Origin: Desulfoprunum sp.
Lineage (GTDB): Bacteria; Desulfobacterota; Desulfobulbia; Desulfobulbales; Desulfocapsaceae
Assembly (NCBI GenBank): GCA_030696435.1
Contig: JAUYSF010000388.1
Location: 1-10,750 of the forward strand
Reading direction: 5' to 3'
DNA: 10,750 bases
Part shown: one piece after another, positions 1-6,916 of the stretch
How positions within the stretch are numbered: position 1 is the first letter of the stretch
Layout: every line of letters begins with the position of its first letter
Program-made: the position numbers and the translations under genes
The notes under the pieces: generated by a model
What the model was told of the DNA's origin: nothing
What the model saw: the letters and a program-made list of their open reading frames with translations, nothing else
The model's database searches: none

Positions 1-1
1 A

Positions 2-46
2 TCTATGATCTTCGTGGCGGGTTTTTACGAGTTTATGAAGCTTTAG
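2..46 (+). CDS. C-terminal end of an upstream gene (partial)
   Basis: Reading from base 2 gives 14 residues (SMIFVAGFYEFMKL) followed by TAG at 44-46. A strong plus-strand intrinsic terminator begins 35 bases later, which is what the end of a plus-strand transcription unit should look like. The visible residues are hydrophobic and aromatic, and no family can be recognised from them. Another frame (from base 1) stays open to 142 but would read through the terminator, so it is less likely. The call rests on context more than on the sequence itself. Confidence 0.35.
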   Translation, partial: SMIFVAGFYEFMKL

Positions 47-80
47 ACGCCCCTTTCATTAAACTGAATACCATTTATAC

Positions 81-115
81 AATATCGGGATGGATTGCCA
101 TTCCGATATTTTTTT
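81..115 (+). terminator. Rho-independent terminator upstream of ftsH
   Basis: A 13-base left arm (81-93, AATATCGGGATGG) pairs with 98-110 (CCATTCCGATATT) with a single G-T wobble. The loop is the tetranucleotide ATTG. The right arm runs into a T tract ending at 115. The T run is on the plus strand only, so this ends the transcript entering from the left and isolates the ftsH unit. Confidence 0.87.
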
Positions 116-246
116 ATGTTGAGCCGAGAATTTTTGAGGAATGACCGCTCGCAAGGCCTTTTTTCCCCTGTCTCTTTTTTTCTTATGAAAAGTGCTGTAT
201 ACCAGAATAAAGTGCTTGTAATTCTATCACTTCATAAGGAAAAAAC

Positions 247-2109
247 ATGGCCATTCTTGTCAGAAATCTCTTCATCTTTTTCATTGTGCTCTGCTGTCTA
301 TTGCTGGCAGGCTTTTTCTGGGCGATTGAAAACAGGCTTCCGTCGAGGGATTATTCAGAACTGGTAAGAGATCTGGCGCAGCAGAATGTTGCGGCCCTGA
401 GCTTTACCGGAGGAAAGGTCAGGGTGACGACAAAAGCGGGCGAGCAGTACAGCAGCACGGTGATTGATCCTTCGGGATTGGCCGCAGCGGTTGCCGATGA
501 TTCGGTGCGCATCGCGGTGCATGAAGATTATACCCTCTATTATTTTCAGGGTGGCCTGTTTTTCTTCGCCCTCTTGCTCCTCTCGGTAATCTATTTTTCC
601 CTCCAGGGCAGACGCCGGGCCGGGGATGATCTCAAATTTGCCCGCGATAAACGGATTGGTCCCACCTCCGATGGCAATCGGGTAACCTTTGACGATGTTG
701 CCGGTGTTCAAGAGGCCAAGGAAGAACTCGAAGAGGTGGTCAATTTTCTTAAAAATCCCGGACAGTTCAGCGCAGTTGGGGCCTATATCCCCCGGGGCGT
801 TCTGCTCCAGGGGCCGCCGGGTACGGGCAAGACGCTGCTGGCCAGGGCCATTGCCGGAGAGGCCGGAGTACCCTTTTACAGCTTCAGCGGTTCGGATTTT
901 GTTGAGATGTTCGTCGGCGTTGGGGCCTCACGGGTGCGGGATCTGTTCAGCGAGGCCAAGAAAAACGCCCCCTGCATCGTCTTTATCGACGAGATTGATG
1001 CGGTGGGCAGCCGACGGAGTTCAGGCTCTACAGATGGTCAGGACGAGAGAGGTCAGACCCTCAATGCCCTGCTGGTAGAGATGGATGGATTCAGCCCGAC
1101 GGATAATATTATCGTCCTGGCGGCAACCAACCGGCCCGATATCCTTGATCCGGCCCTCAGGCGGCCCGGACGTTTTGATCGGCAGATTACCCTCCTGCCT
1201 CCTGATCTGAAAGGACGTACCCGAATTCTTGAGGTCCACTGCAAAAAGGTCCAGTTGGCTCCAGACATCGATCTCGAACAGATTGCCCAGATGACCTCAG
1301 GGTTTACCGGTGCCGAACTCGCCAATCTGGTCAATGAAGCAGCCCTGCTGGCGGCCCGCAGCGGCAAGGAGACCATTGAGACTGGGCACTTTGATCAGGC
1401 CAGGGACCGGGTCCTTCTCGGTGTTGAGCGCAAGGGCATGGTTCTGACCGAAAAGGACAGATTGCTTCTGGCCTATCATGAGGCGGGACACGCAATTGTC
1501 GCCAAACTGCTGCCGGATTCCGACCCGATTCACAAGATTTCCATCATCCCGCGCGGCAGGGCCCTGGGCCAGACCCAGCAGTTGCCCCACGGTGATCGCT
1601 ATGCCTACAGCGCCGACTATTTGAAAAACAGGATTACCATGCTGCTCGGGGGGCGGGCCGCCGAAAAGCTGATCTTCAATATCAGGACTACTCGGGCCGA
1701 GAACGATCTCGTGCAGGCAAGCGATATTGCAACGAATATGATATGCCGCTGGGGTATGAGCGAGGCCCTTGGGCCTCAGGCCTATGCCGTTGAGGAAAAC
1801 AGTTTTCTCAATGCCGGTAGCAGACGGCTGGTGATGAGTAACGATACGGCCAATCTGATCGATCGGGAGGTCAAGACCGTCCTGAGCGGCTGCTATAATC
1901 AGGCCCTGGCGATTCTTGAGGGTGAGCGGGTCTTTCTCAAGTCCCTCGCCGAGATACTGATCCAGGTGGAGACACTCGACAGTGAGGAGTTCGAAATAAT
2001 CTATCAATGTTCACTGGCGAAGAAGAAATTGCTTGAGGCTTCGGAGGAGGGCGAATGCGAAATGTGTCCGGCCAAAGGTCATTGTCAGCATTATAAGGAA
2101 CCAGAGTAA
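247..2109 (+). CDS. ftsH: FtsH-family ATP-dependent zinc metalloprotease, membrane-anchored
   Basis: This is an inner-membrane AAA+ protease that unfolds membrane and cytosolic proteins and feeds them to a zinc peptidase chamber, as a hexamer. TM helices lie at about residues 6-26 and 103-120, flanking a short periplasmic domain. The AAA module has Walker A GPPGTGKT (189-196), the pore loop FVGVG (222-226), Walker B with D248/E249, and the arginine-finger region RRPGRFDR (305-312). The peptidase has HEAGH (411-415) and D487 in the position of the third zinc ligand. The length, 620 aa, is normal for the family. The start is ATG 247 with AAGGA at 236-240. The C-terminus is odd: residues 604-615 carry C604, C607, H612, C613 and H615, a possible small metal or redox site. 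The next gene begins 2 bases after the stop. Neighbours often found with the housekeeping ftsH (tilS, folP) are absent, so this may be a paralogue. The enzyme assignment is very secure. Confidence 0.97.
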   Translation: MAILVRNLFIFFIVLCCLLLAGFFWAIENRLPSRDYSELVRDLAQQNVAALSFTGGKVRVTTKAGEQYSSTVIDPSGLAAAVADDSVRIAVHEDYTLYYFQGGLFFFALLLLSVIYFSLQGRRRAGDDLKFARDKRIGPTSDGNRVTFDDVAGVQEAKEELEEVVNFLKNPGQFSAVGAYIPRGVLLQGPPGTGKTLLARAIAGEAGVPFYSFSGSDFVEMFVGVGASRVRDLFSEAKKNAPCIVFIDEIDAVGSRRSSGSTDGQDERGQTLNALLVEMDGFSPTDNIIVLAATNRPDILDPALRRPGRFDRQITLLPPDLKGRTRILEVHCKKVQLAPDIDLEQIAQMTSGFTGAELANLVNEAALLAARSGKETIETGHFDQARDRVLLGVERKGMVLTEKDRLLLAYHEAGHAIVAKLLPDSDPIHKISIIPRGRALGQTQQLPHGDRYAYSADYLKNRITMLLGGRAAEKLIFNIRTTRAENDLVQASDIATNMICRWGMSEALGPQAYAVEENSFLNAGSRRLVMSNDTANLIDREVKTVLSGCYNQALAILEGERVFLKSLAEILIQVETLDSEEFEIIYQCSLAKKKLLEASEEGECEMCPAKGHCQHYKEPE

Positions 2110-2111
2110 GC

Positions 2112-3020
2112 ATGTATTCACTCCAAAAACTGCTCTGGTTTTCCTTTCTCATCATCGGTGCCCTGCTGCTGGTGATCATCGCCCTCGGGGGCCGGCAGAT
2201 GCAGTTGAATCGCCAGTTCAACGAGATCATCGGCCAGAGTGAACAGGCCATTTTTCATTTTGCCACCATTCGCGAGAGTATCTCCGCGCCGCTTATTGAG
2301 AACAAATGGGACAGGCTCGAACAGGTTATTCCCGAGATCGAGTCATTCAACTCCCGCTTGGCCAGGATGCAGGAAAACACCCTTATCCCGACCGAATTCC
2401 GTTTGGCTATGTCCGACAAGATCGATGTGCCGGGTATCGTCATATCGTTGCGAAAGGTCGTCAGCGGTGTCGATAGACCGACGGAACAGCGTCATCTGCA
2501 GGACCAATTGCGCACGATTGCCGACCATCTCCTGCGCTATGACCGGATCATTGTCGGCCAGGCCCGGGTTGGGATCGTCGATTTTCAGAAAATTATCATA
2601 GGCATTATGGGCCTGGGCATTACTCTTGCCAGCTTCATTCTCATCCTGCTGCACAGGGATACCGCCTCAGCGCTGCTCTGTCTCACCCGTGAGCTGCGGG
2701 GGTTTGATTTGCAGAACCCAACGATTTCCTGCCCGAAAAACGTCTGTCGGGAAGTGGCTGATCTGACACTGGCCATCAACGAGTTTGCCTCAAGTGCGCA
2801 GCCGGTTGCCCCGGAAAATACCGGTCTTGAGAAACAGGAAGCCCAGGCCCTGCTCGCCGAGACCATCAACGAAACGACGAACCAACTCAATGGTATAATG
2901 AACTACGCGCAGCTTCTCTCTGACACGGCTGAGGAGGATCTTCCCGCAGAAAAGAGGGAGATGCTGCAGAAAATCATCGATGGCGGCACTAAAATCGCTT
3001 CTGTTTGGAGGAAAATTTAG
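2112..3020 (+). CDS. Two-TM sensor-kinase-like protein, lacks phospho-His and ATPase domain; probably truncated
   Basis: The predicted layout is TM helix (about 8-27), a mainly helical extracytoplasmic region (28-160), a second TM helix (about 160-181), a cytoplasmic linker, and a segment at about 245-302 resembling a HisKA dimerisation hairpin. Residues 262-272 (INETTNQLNGI) align with the kinase H-box pattern xHExxNPLNGI, but the His position is Asn263 and the Pro position is Gln268. The second HisKA-like helix (about 281-302) follows, and then the protein stops. No HATPase domain follows in any frame. The stop TAG (3018-3020) touches the first base of a hairpin repeat, which suggests the 3' part was lost to insertion or deletion. 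The start is ATG 2112, with AAGGAA at 2095-2100 and 2 bases after the ftsH stop, so translational coupling is likely. It cannot autophosphorylate by the usual route. It could be a decaying kinase or a non-catalytic partner of the protease; the latter is inference. Confidence 0.75.
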   Translation: MYSLQKLLWFSFLIIGALLLVIIALGGRQMQLNRQFNEIIGQSEQAIFHFATIRESISAPLIENKWDRLEQVIPEIESFNSRLARMQENTLIPTEFRLAMSDKIDVPGIVISLRKVVSGVDRPTEQRHLQDQLRTIADHLLRYDRIIVGQARVGIVDFQKIIIGIMGLGITLASFILILLHRDTASALLCLTRELRGFDLQNPTISCPKNVCREVADLTLAINEFASSAQPVAPENTGLEKQEAQALLAETINETTNQLNGIMNYAQLLSDTAEEDLPAEKREMLQKIIDGGTKIASVWRKI

Positions 3021-3071
3021 GAGCTGTTACGTTCTGGGCAATGTTTTTATGACCAGAACGTCTACAGCTCC
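3020..3071. repeat. Long hairpin overlapping the stop of the kinase-like gene
   Basis: The left arm 3020-3040 (GGAGCTGTTACGTTCTGGGCA) is nearly self-complementary to 3050-3071 across a 9-base AT-rich loop (3041-3049). The pairing has one small bulge and one mismatch. The structure starts on the last base of the TAG stop. It has no T tract after it, so it is not a classical terminator, but in RNA it would be very stable. It is the first of two such hairpins. Confidence 0.85.
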
Positions 3072-3164
3072 TTATGCCGGCACGGCGCCTCATGCTGTTA
3101 CGTTCTGGGCAATGTTTTTATGCCCAGAGCGTCTACAGCTCCTTATGCCGGCACGGCACCCCAT
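3023..3164. repeat. Two tandem 71-bp hairpin-bearing repeats
   Basis: Unit 1 is 3023-3093 and unit 2 is 3094-3164, with exact 71-base spacing. I count only a few substitutions between them, for example GACC/GCCC in the right arm, AGAA/AGAG, and the last bases before CAT. Each unit folds as a hairpin; the second spans about 3094-3139. One substitution restores pairing in unit 2 (GCCC against GGGC). A lone 9-base piece AACAGCTCC at 3200-3208 is complementary to the first arm, so the block is bounded by inverted ends (3020-3028 and 3200-3208). This resembles REP/BIME-like or MITE-derived non-coding DNA. Confidence 0.85.
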
Positions 3165-3240
3165 ACGATGACGGAACCGGCCCACATATACCATGCCGCA
3201 ACAGCTCCTAATACCAATCACAACATTTCAATGTTACCAA

Positions 3241-3246
3241 TATAAT
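3241..3246 (+). promoter_or_regulatory. Possible -10 box for the cytochrome gene
   Basis: A perfect TATAAT lies 29 bases before the start codon, in an AT-rich stretch after the repeat block. No good -35 hexamer is visible at 16-18 bases upstream (candidates such as TCACAA are poor), so this is tentative. A promoter here would make the cytochrome gene independent of the ftsH unit. Confidence 0.3.
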
Positions 3247-3275
3247 AAAACCACAACCCAGGAGGATGCAGAAAA

Positions 3276-4727
3276 ATGGCTGAGAACTTACCGGAAGAGC
3301 ACAAGTCAGTCGAGGAGGCAGAGGCGGAGGCAGAAAAACGTCTCACCTGGCAGGAACAGTTCGGAGTATCGTGGAAGACGCCGATTGGTCTGTTTGGAGT
3401 TGGCCTGACGACGGTCTGTTTCACCTTGCTTATCCTCGGCCTAATCGGTCATATGACCGGCCTGATCGAGAACCACTATGCCGCCATTGTCACCTTCCTG
3501 ATCTTTCCGGCGGGCACCCTGTTCGGCCTGATCCTTATCCCTGTTTCCTTTTATGTGCGCCGTAAACGCTGGTTTAAAAACAGTCTCAGCAAGGTATTTT
3601 TGGTCATCGATTTTAGTAAGAAGGTGCATCGTCGGGCCGTCATTCTGTTTCTGGTGCTATCCGTTGTCAATCTGACGATTTTTGCCCTTGTGGTCTATGA
3701 GGCCTATCATTTCACCGAATCGGATTTCTTCTGCGGCGCGATCTGTCATCAGGTCATGGACCCGGAATATACCGCCTATCAACGTTCTCCTCATGCCAAG
3801 GTCGGCTGTGTGCAATGCCACATCGGCTCCGGGGCGGACTGGTATGTGAAGGCGAAACTCTCCGGCCTGCGGCAAGTGAAGGCGGTCATCACCGGCAGTT
3901 TCAGCACACCAATCCCGGCCCCCGTCGAACATCTCCGCCCTGCCCGCGATACCTGTGAGGCCTGCCACTGGCCGGAGAAATTTCACGGCAAAAGGACCAA
4001 AAAATTCGTCTCCTTTACCAATGACAATCAGAAGGAACCCAGTGTTCAGGAAATCTCTCTGCGTATCGGTGGGCGCAATCCCTATACCGATACCTTTGAA
4101 GGGATTCATTGGCATGTGAGCAAGGATGTTAAGGTCGAATATCAATCACTCAACAAGACCCGGACCGCCATCGGCAAGATCAAGGTGACCAAACCCAACG
4201 GTATCACCGAAGAATATGATGTCCCCGGCGGCTCCAAAGAAAAAGTGGCGGGGGAGGGAAGTTGGCGGACAATGGACTGTATCGACTGCCATAACAGGCC
4301 GACCCATGTCTATGAGAGTCTGTCGGGAAAAATAGACATGGGGCTCTTTGCCAAAAAGCTCAATCCTGAACTCCCTGGGTTGCGGGAGGATGCCTTTACC
4401 GTGCTGCAGAAGAAATATGCTTCCCGCGAAGAGGCCAAGGAGCAGCTGGTTGAGAGTCTGGTAACACTCCAGGCCAAACGCAATGGCGACGCCTTTGTCA
4501 AAGAGCATGAGGCCTCTCTGATTTCATCAGGCAAGTACCTGCTGGATGCCTATCTCGGCAACGTCTGGCCGGATATGAAGGTCACCTGGGGGACGTATAA
4601 AGGTCATAACGGCCATCAGGATGAAGCGGATGGCTATGGCTGCTTCCGTTGCCACGATGACACGCATGTAACCGAGTTCGGCAAGACCATTTCCCAGGAT
4701 TGTGCGCAGTGCCACGATGAACCCTGA
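3276..4727 (+). CDS. NapC/NirT-type six-heme inner-membrane cytochrome c, ImcH-like
   Basis: This is predicted to take electrons from the membrane quinol pool and pass them to periplasmic carriers. TM helices lie at about 36-59, 67-92 and 120-144. The rest should be periplasmic and carries six heme c attachment motifs: CGAICH (153-158), CVQCH (178-182), CEACH (227-231), CIDCH (335-339), CFRCH (456-460) and CAQCH (476-480). The first is CX3CH instead of CX2CH. The segment from about 151 to 245 has the spacing of a NapC/NirT domain. Three N-terminal TM helices, where NapC and NrfH have one, together with a long C-terminal heme domain recall ImcH of Geobacter, a cytochrome in electron flow to extracellular acceptors; that match is from memory of architecture. 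The N-terminus (about 1-25) is acidic and probably cytoplasmic. AGGAGG at 3260-3265 fixes ATG 3276. No reductase partner is adjacent, and a terminator follows, so it is probably monocistronic. Confidence 0.9.
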   Translation: MAENLPEEHKSVEEAEAEAEKRLTWQEQFGVSWKTPIGLFGVGLTTVCFTLLILGLIGHMTGLIENHYAAIVTFLIFPAGTLFGLILIPVSFYVRRKRWFKNSLSKVFLVIDFSKKVHRRAVILFLVLSVVNLTIFALVVYEAYHFTESDFFCGAICHQVMDPEYTAYQRSPHAKVGCVQCHIGSGADWYVKAKLSGLRQVKAVITGSFSTPIPAPVEHLRPARDTCEACHWPEKFHGKRTKKFVSFTNDNQKEPSVQEISLRIGGRNPYTDTFEGIHWHVSKDVKVEYQSLNKTRTAIGKIKVTKPNGITEEYDVPGGSKEKVAGEGSWRTMDCIDCHNRPTHVYESLSGKIDMGLFAKKLNPELPGLREDAFTVLQKKYASREEAKEQLVESLVTLQAKRNGDAFVKEHEASLISSGKYLLDAYLGNVWPDMKVTWGTYKGHNGHQDEADGYGCFRCHDDTHVTEFGKTISQDCAQCHDEP

Positions 4728-4752
4728 GGATTGATCGGTTGAAATGATCAAA

Positions 4753-4794
4753 AAAAAGGCCTGATGCTGAGAAAGCGCCAGGCCTTTTTCTTTT
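4753..4794. terminator. Bidirectional intrinsic terminator between convergent genes
   Basis: The arms AAAAAGGCCTG (4753-4763) and CAGGCCTTTTT (4779-4789) are exactly complementary, with a 15-base loop. T-rich bases follow on the plus strand, and a run of seven A (4751-4757) gives a T run on the minus strand. It sits 25 bases after the cytochrome stop and 25 bases beyond the pstB stop on the other side, so it can end both transcripts. Confidence 0.9.
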
Positions 4795-4818
4795 CAGTAA
4801 TGCCGTGACTGACGTTGA

Positions 4819-5703
4819 TCAACCAAAACGGCCGGTGATATAGTCCTCGGTCAGTCGATGCCGGGGATTAGTGAAGATGCGCTCGGTCGGGCCGACCTCG
4901 ATGAGATCACCGAGATGAAAATAGGCGGTGCGCTGTGATACCCGCGAGGCCTGCTGCATGGCATGGGTCACAATCACTATCGAGAACTGTTCCCGCAGTT
5001 CGGCGATGAGTTCTTCAATCTTGGCCGTGGCAATGGGATCAAGGGCCGAGCAGGGTTCATCCATGAGAATGACCTCGGGGCTGACGGCAATGGCCCGGGC
5101 GATACAGAGCCGCTGCTGCTGGCCGCCGGAAAGCCCGGTGCCGGGTTCCTGCAGACGATCCTTCACCTCTTCCCACAGACCCGCTTTTATCAGCGAGGTT
5201 TCAACGATATCGGCAAGTTCGGCCTTGTCGGTGGTAAACCCGTGGATCTTCGGGCCGTAGGCCACATTGTCAAAAATGGACTTGGGAAAGGGATTCGGCT
5301 TCTGAAAGACCATACCGACCCTGGCCCGCAATGGCACCACATCGACGCTTGGATCATAGATGTTTTCACCATCCAGGCGAATTTCGCCCTCGACCCGGCA
5401 GCCGGGCACGGTGTCGTTCATCCGGTTCAGGCAGCGCAGCAAGGTGGATTTGCCACATCCTGATGGTCCAATCATGGCCAGCACCTCATTGCAGCCCACG
5501 TCGATATTGATATGGCGGATCGCCTGCTTTTCCCCGTAAAAAACCGCCACATCCCTGCAGGTCATGCGGGGATTGTCGAGAAAGGGATTGCCGACAGTCT
5601 GGCGTACGGCAGACTGCGCCTCCGTCTGTTCGAGTGAGGCGGCAAAATCATAGGTCGGCAGGGTGGGGAAAGACTGGTTTGCCAGCTGGGATGTCAGTTC
5701 CAT
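4819..5703 (-). CDS. pstB: Phosphate ABC transporter ATP-binding protein PstB
   Basis: This is the cytoplasmic ATPase that drives phosphate import through PstC-PstA. Numbered from ATG 5703 (294 aa), it shows Walker [10 protein letters not shown] (79-87), the Q-loop in FQKPNPFP (Q134), the signature LSGGQ (191-195), Walker B MDEP with D215/E216, and the switch His247. The segments CLNRMND after Walker A and [11 protein letters not shown] around the Q-loop are typical of PstB among ABC ATPases. A reading frame open to a TTG at 5751 would add 16 residues, but ATG 5703 with AGAGAAC a few bases upstream is the better start. Residues 1-45 are a poorly conserved N-terminal extension. It is the last gene of the minus-strand unit, separated from pstS by a 105-base gap with a large hairpin. 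Confidence 0.96.
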   Translation of the reverse strand: MELTSQLANQSFPTLPTYDFAASLEQTEAQSAVRQTVGNPFLDNPRMTCRDVAVFYGEKQAIRHINIDVGCNEVLAMIGPSGCGKSTLLRCLNRMNDTVPGCRVEGEIRLDGENIYDPSVDVVPLRARVGMVFQKPNPFPKSIFDNVAYGPKIHGFTTDKAELADIVETSLIKAGLWEEVKDRLQEPGTGLSGGQQQRLCIARAIAVSPEVILMDEPCSALDPIATAKIEELIAELREQFSIVIVTHAMQQASRVSQRTAYFHLGDLIEVGPTERIFTNPRHRLTEDYITGRFG

Positions 5704-5755
5704 AGCTATTGTTCTCTTGTTGCAGGGTGGGTTGTATTTTTTCTCTCTCAAAGCA

Positions 5756-5797
5756 GAGTCGACAGGCAGAGGTTCTGGAGGTTCTGTCTGTCGACTC
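5756..5797 (-). promoter_or_regulatory. 15-bp-stem hairpin between pstS and pstB
   Basis: The arms 5756-5770 and 5783-5797 pair along 15 bases with one G-T wobble; the outer 10 bases are GAGTCGACAG/CTGTCGACTC. The loop is about 12 bases. There is no T run on the minus-strand 3' side, so this is unlikely to be a full terminator. In the operon transcript it would lie just after the pstS stop, where such hairpins commonly block 3' exonucleases and leave more binding-protein mRNA than ATPase mRNA. The structure is seen directly; the role is inferred. Confidence 0.6.
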
Positions 5798-5808
5798 GCA
5801 AACCAGAA

Positions 5809-6849
5809 TTACATGGTCTTCAGGCTGGCCACATCTGCAGCGACCTGCTTTCTTTCCGCATCGGGCATGGGGATCATGCCCTTGTCAGCCAGGTAGCCTT
5901 CAGGACCCCAGGCTTTTTCGCTGGTGAACTCAGCGGTGAATTCCTTGATACCGGGAATGACATCGATGTGGGCCTTCTTCACATAGAAAAAGAGGGGACG
6001 TGAAACTGGATATTTACCTGCGGAGATTGCCTCGAAGGTCGGGACCTCACCCTCTATGACGGCGCCCTGCACGACATCAGCATTCTGATCGAGGAAAGAG
6101 AATCCGAAGATACCGAAGGCCTTTGGATTGGCCTGCAATTTCTGGACGATCAGGTTGTCGTTTTCACCGGCTTCAATGTAGGCACCGTCTTCTCGCAAGG
6201 TCTCCGTTGCAGCTTTGAAGGCATTTTTGTCTGATTTACTCATGGCCTTGATGAAATCAAACTTCTCGGCCCCTGCAACCATGACCATTTCGACGAAGGC
6301 GTCACGGGTGCCGGAGGTCGGAGGGGGGCCGAGAACCTCGATGGCGGTAGCCGGCAGCTCAGGATTGATATCCTTCCAGGTTTTATAGGGGTTGGCGATG
6401 AATTTGCCGGCATGAGCGGCATCGGGTACCTCTTTGGCCAAGGCCAGGTAGATTTCCTTGCGGGTCAGCTTCATCGGGGCGGCGGTCTTGGCGTTGGCCA
6501 GGACGATACCGTCATAACCGATCTTCACCTCGACGATATCCTTGACGCCATTGGCCGTGCAGGTCTCTTTTTCGGAATCCTTGATGGCCCGGGAGGCGTT
6601 GGAGATATCAGGAAAACTCACGCCTACTCCACCGCAGAACAGTTTGAAGCCGCCACCGGTGCCGGTCGATTCAATCTTCGGGGTCTTGAAATTGCTGGTC
6701 TTGCCGAACTGCTCGGCTACCGCGGTGGAAAAAGGATAGACGGTGGATGAACCGACGATGGAGATCGCGTCACGGGCCGCCATGGCGGTGCCGGTACTTA
6801 CCAGGGTCATGGTCAGGGCGCTTGCCAGAAAAAGACTTTTTACGTTCAT
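5809..6849 (-). CDS. pstS: Periplasmic phosphate-binding protein PstS
   Basis: This captures phosphate in the periplasm and delivers it to the PstC-PstA permease. The 346-aa product has a Sec signal peptide (MNVK, then a hydrophobic core, predicted cut after TAMA at residue 24). There is no lipobox, so a soluble protein is expected. Phosphate-contact regions typical of the PBP family are visible: IVGSSTVYPF (31-40), STGTGGGF (61-68) and TSGTRDAF (178-185). C72 and C97 could form a disulfide after export. The start ATG 6849 has a strong AAGGAGA ribosome site 5-12 bases upstream, the best in this operon, which fits the high level needed for a binding protein. It lies between pstA and pstB, not first as in most pst operons. 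The gap to pstA is 67 bases and contains a 12-base near-palindrome (6883-6894). Confidence 0.94.
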   Translation of the reverse strand: MNVKSLFLASALTMTLVSTGTAMAARDAISIVGSSTVYPFSTAVAEQFGKTSNFKTPKIESTGTGGGFKLFCGGVGVSFPDISNASRAIKDSEKETCTANGVKDIVEVKIGYDGIVLANAKTAAPMKLTRKEIYLALAKEVPDAAHAGKFIANPYKTWKDINPELPATAIEVLGPPPTSGTRDAFVEMVMVAGAEKFDFIKAMSKSDKNAFKAATETLREDGAYIEAGENDNLIVQKLQANPKAFGIFGFSFLDQNADVVQGAVIEGEVPTFEAISAGKYPVSRPLFFYVKKAHIDVIPGIKEFTAEFTSEKAWGPEGYLADKGMIPMPDAERKQVAADVASLKTM

Positions 6850-6916
6850 TGTGTTCTCCTTGAAGTTTTTTTGATGGGACTTCGTTATGTAACGATTTGG
6901 GTTGAGCTTTTACTTG

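Noticed and set aside
95..367. A 90-codon plus-strand open frame before ftsH
   Set aside because: It starts inside the terminator stem, overlaps ftsH in another frame by 121 bases, and has no ribosome site or family features.
1297..2007. A 236-codon minus-strand open frame inside ftsH
   Set aside because: It is antisense to the conserved peptidase domain, is a product of codon bias, and has no start signal.
3020..3208. CRISPR array
   Set aside because: There are only two 71-bp units in direct contact with no spacers, and no cas genes are nearby.
3657..4145. A 162-codon minus-strand frame inside the cytochrome gene
   Set aside because: It is antisense to clear heme motifs and has no independent support.
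5704..5751. Longer PstB from a TTG start
   Set aside because: The added 16 residues lack family character, and ATG 5703 has a plausible ribosome site.
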